Shown: piece by piece, positions 16,261-23,875 of the stretch
Position numbering within the stretch: position 1 is the stretch's first letter
Layout of the letters: each line of letters opens with the position of its first letter
Source: Clostridiales bacterium
GTDB taxonomy: Bacteria; Bacillota; Clostridia; Christensenellales; Aristaeellaceae
Direction: 5' to 3'
DNA: 41,397 bases
Assembly (NCBI GenBank): GCA_015056245.1
Contig: SVGQ01000013.1
Span: 1 to 41,397, forward strand
The notes under the pieces: generated by a model
The model's input: only the letters and a program-made list of their open reading frames with translations
Told to the model about the DNA's origin: nothing
Database searches by the model: none
Program-made: the position numbers and the translations under genes

Positions 16261-17439
16261 ATGGCAAAGACGGAACGGATGCTGATCACTGCTTTCCTGC
16301 TGCTGTGCATGGTGTTTCTTTCCTCTGTTTTTGCGGTGCAGGGTTCGCTGCTGAGCACCATGATCGACCACTTTGCGCTGGATGCAGCCCGTCAGGGAAC
16401 CGCCAACACCATGGCGTTTGCAGGCGGCATCGTGGCGCTGGTCAGCGCCTTTGCGCTGCAGGGTCGCTGGAAGAAGCGCACCCTGCTGAAAGCGGCAGTG
16501 CTGGTATGCGCCGCCGGTCTGATACTGATGTGGCTGGCCCCTAACTACGGGGTGTATGTGGCTGCATGGTTTGTAACCGGCTTTGGCCTTGGCCTGATGG
16601 ACACGCTGCTTTCCGCCTGCATGGCGGATCTGTATTCCGGCAAACAGTCCGTAATGATGATGTGCTTCCTGCACACCGCCTACGGCTTGTCCAGCGTATT
16701 CTCGCCCATGGCCTATGCCGGGTTGCTTTCTGCCGGCGTGCCCTGGCAGCGCATCTATCTGGTCATCGCCGTTGTGGGGGCTGTGCTGCTGCTGTGCGCG
16801 CTGATCATCCGCAAGGTGCGGCACATGGTGGATCGCGAGGAACTGGCCCAGCAAACCGTCAGCCTGAAAGGCATTCTCCCGGCCCTGCACAAAGGACGGC
16901 TTTTGTGGCTGGTAGCGGCCATCTTCTTCCACGGTATTTTCTTATCCGGCCTGAACACATGGATCAACCGCTATGCGGATACTTTGCCAGGCAGCATCCA
17001 ACTGCCTGCCCAGAGCTGCGTATTTCTGGGGCTGATGCTCTCCCGGCTGCTGATGCCCTTCCTGCCCATCAAGGCAGAAAAGTATGTGGTGGCAGGCGGT
17101 CTTTTAGGCGGCATTGCGCTGAGTATCGGACTGCTGTTTCCCAACGGTTGGGTGCTGCGGGCGATGCTGATCATCTCCAGCCTGCTCTTTGGCGCGTTGA
17201 TCCCCTGCGTGATCACCCTTGGCTGCGAACGCCAGAAGGCCAATACCCTGCTGGCAACCACCGGGATCATGCTGATGCTGTATCTGGGACAGGCGGTTTC
17301 TTCCCCTGCCATCGCCATGCTGGAATCGTTGGTCAGCCTCCGGGCAGGCATGTTCCTGTGCGCCCTATGCATGGTGGTTTGCAGCCTGTGCTGCGCTATT
17401 GACAGACACAGCGAGACCATGCGCGGACAAAAGGAATAA
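16261..17439 (+). CDS. Major facilitator superfamily transporter
   Basis: A 392-residue membrane protein with about 12 hydrophobic segments. The first half holds GFGLGLMDTLLSACMADLYSGKQSVMMMCFLHTAYGLSS. The overall pattern resembles FucP/GntP-like or drug-type MFS proteins of Firmicutes, but the substrate cannot be read. The start at 16261 has GGAGG six bases upstream; an in-frame extension to 16066 crosses the bcp promoter and lacks a ribosome site. It is divergent from bcp. The 209 bases between the two starts hold the bcp promoter; no clear promoter for the MFS gene was found. Confidence 0.85.
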   Translation: MAKTERMLITAFLLLCMVFLSSVFAVQGSLLSTMIDHFALDAARQGTANTMAFAGGIVALVSAFALQGRWKKRTLLKAAVLVCAAGLILMWLAPNYGVYVAAWFVTGFGLGLMDTLLSACMADLYSGKQSVMMMCFLHTAYGLSSVFSPMAYAGLLSAGVPWQRIYLVIAVVGAVLLLCALIIRKVRHMVDREELAQQTVSLKGILPALHKGRLLWLVAAIFFHGIFLSGLNTWINRYADTLPGSIQLPAQSCVFLGLMLSRLLMPFLPIKAEKYVVAGGLLGGIALSIGLLFPNGWVLRAMLIISSLLFGALIPCVITLGCERQKANTLLATTGIMLMLYLGQAVSSPAIAMLESLVSLRAGMFLCALCMVVCSLCCAIDRHSETMRGQKE

Positions 17440-17475
17440 CCATCCATCAATTGAACGGCTCGCCATAAACCAACG

Positions 17476-17526
17476 AAGCCCCGAAGCTCCTGCGGATATT
17501 CCACAGGAACCTCGGGGCTTTATTTC
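17476..17526. terminator. Terminator between the MFS gene and the convergent GH120-like gene
   Basis: AAGCCCCGA (17476-17484) pairs with TCGGGGCTT (17512-17520), with an inner TCCTG/CAGGA stem, followed by TATTTCTT. Confidence 0.85.
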
Positions 17527-17551
17527 TTATGGTAAAATCAGCTGCTCAGGT

Positions 17552-19507
17552 TTACTTCTTTCCAGCAGCTCCCGGCAGGCCATGAACACCGCCCAGCTGC
17601 AGGAAGGGTCCCGGCAGAACGGTCTCAGCCCGATCATTGCCGCAGAGCGCATCCGGCACATGGGCATCCGCTGCCACCGCCGCAACCGCCTGGGGATCAC
17701 GGATGAAATTCAGCCGTTTCAGCTGATCAGGCAATCCGAAGGGGCCTTGCTGACTTTCCTTGATTTCCACCGTACCGGCTTCCTCATCCACAGCAATATC
17801 GAACCACCCGTTCTGACCCTTCAGGTCAAAGCCGTAGAACTCCTGCCACGCGGGCAGGTTCAGGCAGGTTTCCGGCGCAGGGTACATCACCCGCAGATAG
17901 CCGCCCTGCATCTTCACATACAGGTTGCCCTCTGCCACATTGTCATCCGTGGGGAACACGATGGCTGCTTCGCCGCAATCATAGAAGATATTGTTGATGA
18001 TCTTCGCTTTGCGGGAGGTACCGCCACGGTTGGTGCCGCCCATACGGAAGCCCACCGGCTTGGCATAGTAGCCGCTGTGGCGGCATTTGCCGATCAGGTT
18101 GTGGGCGATATACAGGCGGTCCGTTCCCTCGCCGTAGATGGCGTATCCGTTGATGGTATCATCCTCACGGAGCTTGTACCAGCCGGAGGAACCGGGTTCC
18201 ACCGGCACCTTGGCAGGATCAAAACGGCCTTCCACATTCCAGATGATGTTGTTGTCGATCAGATTGACCCCATCCCGGGTGCACTCAATGAAAATGGCCT
18301 CCCGCTGCTCAATACCGTTGATAAACAGGTTTGCAGTGATGCGGTTGTTCTCATTGTTGCAGTCAAGCCAGAGATGATCAGCCCGCAGGGTGTTGCGGAA
18401 CACATTGCGGCGGATCAGGGTCTCCACGGTATCGTGCAGCTTGATACCGCCCGCCTCCCAGGACAGCTCCATCTTCTGCCAGCCGGTGCCTTCGATTACG
18501 TTATCCTCAATCAGCAGATGCTTGGCAAACAAGCCCGCGATACCACACACGCCCGCATCCCGGATGGTACAGCCGCGAATGACGCTGTAACCGATCACTT
18601 CATCTTCCCGGTGCTCATGATGCCAGCATTCATTACCCACATCAATGCCCAGCGCGTTGGACCAGTTCACCTGACAATCCTCAATCACCCAATGATGACC
18701 CCGGTAGCAGGAAATAGCGCCCCGCTGGGGAACCGGCGCACCGGTGGCGGCATGCTCGCAGATCAGGCCCTTTACCTTGATATAGTTCAGGAAGGGGACC
18801 TCCGGAGCAAAGCACTGCTCACGAACCGTGAGCTCAATCAAATGATCCTTGGGGTCTGCGTCATCCTTCAGGCGGAAGTGCACCGTTTGACCATTGTGCT
18901 CCACCCAGTAGGTATTGTCCTCTTCCGCCATACCGTTGTACAGCGCCACCTGCTTGAGGGGCTTGCCATCGCAGAACACACAGCCACGACGGTTCAGATA
19001 GGTGGTCATATCGGTTTTTTCATATTCGATAAACAGGCGGTCGTGGAGGATGTTCACCGCGCAGAAGGGATTGTAGCCCCGGAACATGTCCGGATCCAGC
19101 TTATGCGCCCACACTTTCGCGCCGGTTTCCTCCTTGGGTCGGCCCATTCTTTGCAGCATCCAGCCGGTGCTGGGGAAAAACTCTGTCACCCGCTCGGAGG
19201 CACGGATGATCACATCGCCGTCGCCATAGGCTTCGTAGCAGATCATGTGCTCCGGATCAGTGCCGCCCATGGCAGGATGTACACATTCCCGGTAAATGCC
19301 CCCATGGATGCGTATGCAGGTGCCAGGCTGCGCCATCTGAGCCGCTTTGCCGATGGTTTTCAGCGGGGTTTCCAAGCCGCCGTCATTCTCATCAGACGCG
19401 CCCGGATGGTTGCCATCCACATAGAGCACCCGATCGTATTCGGTTTTTGCTTCCCAGAAATCAAACACATTTCCCTCGGGAAGGATCGCGCTCTTATCCA
19501 TTTGCAT
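17552..19507 (-). CDS. Right-handed beta-helix glycosidase, GH120 beta-xylosidase-like
   Basis: A 651-residue protein without a signal peptide. The N-terminus (ETPLKTIGKAAQMAQPGTCI, then IHGGIYREC) and repeated short strands (LIEDNVIEGTG, IRRNVFRNT, ANLFINGI, LIDNNIIWNV) make a beta-helix. From memory of the XylC protein of Thermoanaerobacterium, the layout, length and catalytic region match GH120. AGGIKLHD is followed by HLWLDC with Asp382 and IFIEC with Glu408, the places of the known nucleophile Asp382 and acid/base Glu405. It would remove xylose from imported oligosaccharides. The start at 19507 has AAGGA nine bases upstream; the open frame continues through the hairpin element to 19786 but that part is not protein-like. 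It is last in the permease-permease-binding-protein operon. The extreme C-terminus may be frameshifted. Confidence 0.8.
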   Translation of the reverse strand: MQMDKSAILPEGNVFDFWEAKTEYDRVLYVDGNHPGASDENDGGLETPLKTIGKAAQMAQPGTCIRIHGGIYRECVHPAMGGTDPEHMICYEAYGDGDVIIRASERVTEFFPSTGWMLQRMGRPKEETGAKVWAHKLDPDMFRGYNPFCAVNILHDRLFIEYEKTDMTTYLNRRGCVFCDGKPLKQVALYNGMAEEDNTYWVEHNGQTVHFRLKDDADPKDHLIELTVREQCFAPEVPFLNYIKVKGLICEHAATGAPVPQRGAISCYRGHHWVIEDCQVNWSNALGIDVGNECWHHEHREDEVIGYSVIRGCTIRDAGVCGIAGLFAKHLLIEDNVIEGTGWQKMELSWEAGGIKLHDTVETLIRRNVFRNTLRADHLWLDCNNENNRITANLFINGIEQREAIFIECTRDGVNLIDNNIIWNVEGRFDPAKVPVEPGSSGWYKLREDDTINGYAIYGEGTDRLYIAHNLIGKCRHSGYYAKPVGFRMGGTNRGGTSRKAKIINNIFYDCGEAAIVFPTDDNVAEGNLYVKMQGGYLRVMYPAPETCLNLPAWQEFYGFDLKGQNGWFDIAVDEEAGTVEIKESQQGPFGLPDQLKRLNFIRDPQAVAAVAADAHVPDALCGNDRAETVLPGPFLQLGGVHGLPGAAGKK

Positions 19508-19530
19508 ACAATTGTTTCCTTTCCAAGAAA

Positions 19531-19784
19531 GGGACGCCCCGGAAGGAGCGTCCCCCAGATTCTCGTAAACCTTGGAGATGTTGGAGGGCTGAAGCCCTCT
19601 GACTCCAAAACCGAAACCAGCGACATGCGCGGTGGTTTCGGAACCTTGCGAAGCAAGGATTCCTATCGCCGTTTGCCGCCCGGCGAGCCGAAGGCTCGTA
19701 GGCAAACGGTGCAAATCTCGTCGAAAAAGCCGCCGCAGGCGTGTTTTTCGACGAACGGAGGGACGCCCCGGAAGGAGCGTCCCC
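19531..19784. repeat. Hairpin-dense intergenic element bounded by 25-bp direct repeats
   Basis: An exact 25-bp sequence occurs at 19531-19555 and 19760-19784; each copy is itself a hairpin (GGGACGC...GCGTCCC). Between them lie nested stems: GAGGGCT/AGCCCTC (19584-19599), GGAA-CCTTGC-GAA-GCAAGG-A-TTCC (19640-19663), CGAGCC-GAA-GGCTCG (19684-19698) inside CCGTTTGCC/GGCAAACGG (19669-19709), and TCGTCGAAAAA/TTTTTCGACGA (19718-19754). The element fills almost all of the gap between the binding-protein gene and the GH120-like gene. It contains no gene. It looks like a dispersed non-coding repeat of the REP/MITE kind. Confidence 0.75.
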
Positions 19785-19803
19785 ATTGTACTGTTTTGTG
19801 GAA

Positions 19804-21486
19804 TTATTCAGCCACAGCGCTGGCAGCGGCGATCTTGGCATCCACTTCGGTCTGGTAGTTGGCGCAGTCGAAGGCATACAGATCCTTGTAGCCGAAACCG
19901 TCCATCTCTTCAACCATGGCATCCCACAGAACATCGAATTCATCCTCGGCGCAGAAGATGAGCTGCCAGGTGTACTGGCACAGCACCTTGTTCACGTCGA
20001 CGCGGATCATGGCGATGTCGTTGGTGTCGGTCTGCAGAGCCACGCTCACGTTGGGGCTGGCCAGCAGGACGTTGTTCTTCTTCATGTAGTCCACAGAGTC
20101 GGCAGCCTGGAAGTGATCCATCCACTCCTGCTTCATCTGGGTCATGTTCTTGGCCTTGTAGGCAGACCAGAACTTCATGGCATAGCCTTCACCAGTGTTG
20201 GGGTTGGTGTTCAGGGCGTTGCCGATCCACTGGTTGATAGCGTTGAAGCCATCCTGATAGCCGCCGCCGCCGTAGTACTCGGGCACGGGCAGGTTATCCA
20301 TCAGAGCGTTGTCCTTGTAGGGAACGAACTTGCCGTTCTCATCCAGAGTGTAGTTCAGGCCTTCGATACCGGAGTGCTGGAAGGTCATGGCCTCGGGGCT
20401 GGCGTACCAGTCGAGGAAAGCCATGATGCGGTCATACTTTTCGCCTTCCACCTTGGAGCCCACGGAGAACACGCGGGTGGTGCCAAAGAAAGCGTCAGCA
20501 TCAGCATAGTAGGTCTGATCCTTCACGGGGATGAAGGTGAAAGCAGTGCCGTTGTCCAGGCGTTCCTGGCTGTTCCAGAAACCGGTGGACCAGCTGTACC
20601 ACATCAGGTTGACCTGACCGTTGGACATCTTGGCGCACACAGCGTTCCAGTCCTGCTCACCGGACTCGGGGTCTACCAGACCCATCTGGTTGGCCTTGTT
20701 GAGGAAGCGGGCCAGCTTGTAGTAGGAAGCGCCCTTGTCATAGATCTCAACGAAGGTGTTGTCGGGACGGAGGATAGCGGAACCCTTGATCTTTTCGCCG
20801 TACCAGGTGGTCAGCTGCACCACGTTGGCGATACCGATCATGTTGTCGTTGCCATCCCAGTCAGCCCACAGGGACAGGGGATAAGCGGGGTCGCCATTTT
20901 CGTTGGTGGGGAACTTGTCATGGATCAGCTTGAGGGTGTCCAGCAGGCCATCCAGGTCAGCCATTTCGGGGCGGCCAACGGCGGTGTACTGGTCCCAGCG
21001 GAGCATGGGAGAGGAGTAGATCACGTCATCAGTCAGGGTGACGGGAGAGGTGTCGGTCATTTCACTGGGAATGCCGTAGTACACGCCTTCGCCGTAGCCC
21101 AGGCCCTGATTCAGAGAGTCGATCTGGGTCTTGTAAGCCATGATGTTTTCGCACTCGGGCAGCTTGTCAGAGATATCCTTGATGAGGCCAGCAGCCAAGC
21201 AATCCTGGAAGCGGCTCTTGTCGAGGATGATGATGTCGCCCAGATTGCCGTCAGCAGCGCGGGTCTGATACACAGCGTCGCCAGCGACCTGAGGAGCGAT
21301 GATGTTCAGTTCGATGTTGAAGCGCTCCTTCACCACCTGACCGAACCAACCAGTCTGCATGCCGTGGTTGTTAGCAGCGTCATCGTACACGTCCAGCACG
21401 AGCACTTCCTGCTCGGCGGCGGCAACGCTGATGCTCATGCTGAGAACCATAACGAGAGCCAGCAAGAAAGCGAGAAACCGTTTCAT
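19804..21486 (-). CDS. Extracellular sugar-binding protein of an LplABC-type importer
   Basis: A 560-residue family 1 solute-binding protein. Signal peptide MKRFLAFLLALVMVLSMSIS is followed by VAAA and a mature start at AEQEVLVLDVYDDAAN. There is no lipobox Cys. The size and motifs (VKERFNIELNIIAPQ, LGDIIILDKSRFQDCLAAGLIKDISDKLP, FNAINQWIGNALNTNPNTGEGYAMKF) fit the large LipO/YtcQ-type binding proteins paired with LplB/LplC permeases. It lies 59 bases after the LplC-type permease, third in the operon. The substrate is probably a xylose-containing oligosaccharide, judged only from the GH120-like neighbour. Confidence 0.9.
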   Translation of the reverse strand: MKRFLAFLLALVMVLSMSISVAAAEQEVLVLDVYDDAANNHGMQTGWFGQVVKERFNIELNIIAPQVAGDAVYQTRAADGNLGDIIILDKSRFQDCLAAGLIKDISDKLPECENIMAYKTQIDSLNQGLGYGEGVYYGIPSEMTDTSPVTLTDDVIYSSPMLRWDQYTAVGRPEMADLDGLLDTLKLIHDKFPTNENGDPAYPLSLWADWDGNDNMIGIANVVQLTTWYGEKIKGSAILRPDNTFVEIYDKGASYYKLARFLNKANQMGLVDPESGEQDWNAVCAKMSNGQVNLMWYSWSTGFWNSQERLDNGTAFTFIPVKDQTYYADADAFFGTTRVFSVGSKVEGEKYDRIMAFLDWYASPEAMTFQHSGIEGLNYTLDENGKFVPYKDNALMDNLPVPEYYGGGGYQDGFNAINQWIGNALNTNPNTGEGYAMKFWSAYKAKNMTQMKQEWMDHFQAADSVDYMKKNNVLLASPNVSVALQTDTNDIAMIRVDVNKVLCQYTWQLIFCAEDEFDVLWDAMVEEMDGFGYKDLYAFDCANYQTEVDAKIAAASAVAE

Positions 21487-21545
21487 AGTAGTACCTCCTT
21501 TAAATTATGATCAAGGCATTCACGCGCCTTCATCTACAACAGATA

Positions 21546-22484
21546 TCAGCCCTTCACAGCGCCGATCATGATACCCTTGGTAAAGAAGCGCTGGAAGAAG
21601 GGATACACCAGAATGACGGGCACAACCACCACGATGGTAACCGTCATACGGATGGATGTGGCAGTGGTGGCATGGGCCAGAGACGCCGCCAGCTGGGTGG
21701 CAGAAGTGCTGTTGGAAACCAGCGCCTTGAGGGAACTGGCCTGATTGATGTACTGGTACAGCACGTACTGCAGGGTGTAGAGCTTGGTATCAGTCACCAG
21801 CAGCAGGGTATCCTGGAAGGAGTTCCACTGGTTGACTGCCGCAAACACAGCGATGGTAGCCAGAATGGGCTTGATGACCGGCAGCATAATGCGGAAGAAG
21901 ATGGTCAGCGTGCCTGCGCCGTCGATATCCGCCGCATCCTCCAGTTCCTTGGGGATGGATTCGCAGAAGGTTTTACACAGGATGATGTAAAACGGCTGGA
22001 TCATCATGGGGAAGATGTAGCCCCAGAAGTTGTTGGTCAGACCCATGGCTTTCAGCGTCAGGTACCACGGGATAACACCGGCGTTGAAGTACATGGTGGC
22101 AGCCACGAAGCGGTACCAGAACTTGCGCTTCCACAGGGTTTCGCGGGTGAACATGTAGCCAAGGAAAGCAGCTACCACCACAGTGAAGATGGTGCCCACC
22201 ACGGTACGCAGCAGAGAGATCTTGGCTGCATCCAGCAGGCCTGGAATCTCAAACACGGTCTTGTAGTTGTTAAAGTGCATCTCCAGCGGGTAGAAGATGA
22301 CCTTGCCGCGCTCACTGAGGTTATTGGCGCTGATGGAGTTGATGAAAATATAGTAGAACGGATAAATACACACAAAGGCAAAGATGGCATACACAACATA
22401 GGTGATCACGCTGATCAACTTGTCGCCGAAGGAGCGCTTCATGCCCTTGGGTTTTCTGGCGATCACGGGGGCGGCTTGTGCCAT
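21546..22484 (-). CDS. Carbohydrate ABC transporter permease, LplC/YtcP type
   Basis: A 312-residue inner-membrane permease with six hydrophobic segments and the EAA loop KELEDAADIDGAGTLTIFFRI (coupling to the ATPase), ending PFFQRFFTKGIMIGAVKG, typical of the MalG side. The start at 22484 has GGAGGG seven bases upstream; an ATG 11 codons earlier lies before that site. Second gene of the operon, 52 bases after its partner permease. No ATPase gene is nearby. Confidence 0.92.
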   Translation of the reverse strand: MAQAAPVIARKPKGMKRSFGDKLISVITYVVYAIFAFVCIYPFYYIFINSISANNLSERGKVIFYPLEMHFNNYKTVFEIPGLLDAAKISLLRTVVGTIFTVVVAAFLGYMFTRETLWKRKFWYRFVAATMYFNAGVIPWYLTLKAMGLTNNFWGYIFPMMIQPFYIILCKTFCESIPKELEDAADIDGAGTLTIFFRIMLPVIKPILATIAVFAAVNQWNSFQDTLLLVTDTKLYTLQYVLYQYINQASSLKALVSNSTSATQLAASLAHATTATSIRMTVTIVVVVPVILVYPFFQRFFTKGIMIGAVKG

Positions 22485-22536
22485 GATGATTCCCTCCTGA
22501 CATTGGTTGGTTTTCACACGGGGCGGGCCAGCCGCA

Positions 22537-23454
22537 TCAAATGAAGCCTTCGCCGCGGATCAGCTTGGATGCGGTGTTGGACACCACCAGCAGCACCACG
22601 CTGACCACGCTCTTCAAAATACTGATGGCGGTGGAAAGCGGATAAGCGCCGGTGGAGCTCATGGCCATGTTGTACACGTACAGATCCAGCACTTCGATGT
22701 ATTTGGTGTTGAAGGCGTTCTGGAATACGTAGTACTGCTCCATGCCGTTGGAGAGGAAGTTGGCCAGGTTGAGCATGACGATGACAAAGTAAGTGGGAAG
22801 GATGCAGGGAATCGTGATGTGCCAGATGATCTTCATGCGGGTAGCGCCGTCCACGCGGGCAGCTTCCAGCATTTCTTCATCGATACCGGTGATAGCCGCC
22901 AGATACATGATGGCAGCCCAGCCGGCGTTTTTCCAGGTAAGCCACAACCACTGGGTGAACCACACATGTTCGCTGGATTTCATGAAGGCGATGGGCGTGT
23001 CGATGATGCCCAGATTCTGCAGCACCGTGTTGACTGCGCCGAAGGAGCCGAACAGGTTGAAGGCGATGGAATACACCAGCACCCAGCTGATGAAGTTGGG
23101 CAGGGTGGTAACAGTCTGTACAAACTTCTTGTAGGGCTCGCACTTGATCTCGTTGAGGAAGATGGCGAACACCATGGGGAACCACGAGAAGAGAAGCGAG
23201 ATACCGCTCATGGCGAAGGTGTTGCGCAGCACGCGAACGATGTTCTTCACGCGGGTGGGGTTGGAGATGATGGTCTCAAACCACTTCAGGCCCACAAAGG
23301 TATCCTTGGAAATGGGGAACGGCGGACGGTAGTCATGGAATGCATAGATCCAGCCGTACAGCGGAAAATACGAAAAGACGGCTACAATTGCCAAAAACGG
23401 AAGGATCATTAAAAATTCCTTGTAGGAGCGCAGTTTTCGCTTGTTCAACTGCAT
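22537..23454 (-). CDS. Carbohydrate ABC transporter permease, LplB type
   Basis: A 305-residue MalF-side permease with six hydrophobic segments (for example LMILPFLAIVAVFSYFPLYGWIYAF) and the EAA loop DEEMLEAARVDGATRMKIIWHITIP. It ends NTASKLIRGEGFI, usual for LplB. The start at 23454 lies seven bases after AGGAGG; an ATG two codons earlier overlaps the spacing and is too close. It is the first gene of the operon and follows a strong promoter. The permease pair imports an oligosaccharide delivered by the binding protein at 19804. Confidence 0.92.
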   Translation of the reverse strand: MQLNKRKLRSYKEFLMILPFLAIVAVFSYFPLYGWIYAFHDYRPPFPISKDTFVGLKWFETIISNPTRVKNIVRVLRNTFAMSGISLLFSWFPMVFAIFLNEIKCEPYKKFVQTVTTLPNFISWVLVYSIAFNLFGSFGAVNTVLQNLGIIDTPIAFMKSSEHVWFTQWLWLTWKNAGWAAIMYLAAITGIDEEMLEAARVDGATRMKIIWHITIPCILPTYFVIVMLNLANFLSNGMEQYYVFQNAFNTKYIEVLDLYVYNMAMSSTGAYPLSTAISILKSVVSVVLLVVSNTASKLIRGEGFI

Positions 23455-23530
23455 ATCCATGCCTCCTGTCGTAAAAAATCGATAGGGTACGTTTTGATAA
23501 TGTATAAAACGGAACTTATTTGACCATAAT

Positions 23531-23559
23531 ATTATACAAAGGCCGCGGTTACATAACAA
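23531..23559 (-). promoter_or_regulatory. Promoter of the LplB-LplC-binding protein-GH120 operon
   Basis: -35 TTGTTA (23554-23559), 17-base spacer, -10 TATAAT (23531-23536) on the minus strand, 77 bases upstream of the first start. Confidence 0.8.
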
Positions 23560-23580
23560 CGCAATTTATTTAGAAGATGA

Positions 23581-23776
23581 GGACAAAAATATCTTTTACA
23601 ACAAACAATCAGGACAAAATGTACAACTCCACTGAAAAAAGTATACATTTTTGAAAGCAACCGTTTGCACGCTTACAATCATATAACACAATCCTTTTGG
23701 GCACTTTTTCCAAATCGCTTTCGCTTAATGTTCTGTAAGGTAAAAAAGGACAAAACGTTTAGTGTTTCTGTCCTTT
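23581..23776. promoter_or_regulatory. Regulatory region upstream of the permease operon (operator-like sites)
   Basis: The 421-base gap at 23455-23875 holds the promoter, this region and a terminator. Three GGACAAAA boxes occur at 23581-23588, 23612-23619 and 23748-23755. A cre/LacI-like site AGCAACCGTTTGCA (23656-23669) abuts CGCTTACA (23670-23677). AAAGGACA (23745-23752) and TGTCCTTT (23769-23776) form an 8-bp inverted repeat. GTATAC (23641-23646) is flanked by A and T runs. These look like activator and repressor sites upstream of the -35; assignments are inference. Confidence 0.5.
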
Positions 23777-23831
23777 ATCATGTCACCAATGATAAAGCCG
23801 ATCATGAATGCCACCATGATGCAAGAAACGC

Positions 23832-23868
23832 ACAAGCCCCGATTGGCATGTCACCGATCGGGGCTTGT
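23832..23868 (-). terminator. Terminator after the GH43 gene
   Basis: ACAAGCCCCGAT (23832-23843) pairs with ATCGGGGCTTGT (23857-23868). It lies just downstream of the GH43 stop codon at 23876. Confidence 0.85.
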
Positions 23869-23875
23869 GTTATGC

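Noticed and set aside
19508-19786. In-frame N-terminal extension of the GH120-like protein
   Set aside because: It is encoded by the hairpin element, is rich in Arg, Ser and Gly without homology, and lies before the ribosome site used for ATG 19507.
17399-19858. 819-residue open frame antisense to the GH120-like gene
   Set aside because: It crosses a terminator and the hairpin element and shows no protein motifs, while the opposite strand encodes a clear beta-helix enzyme.
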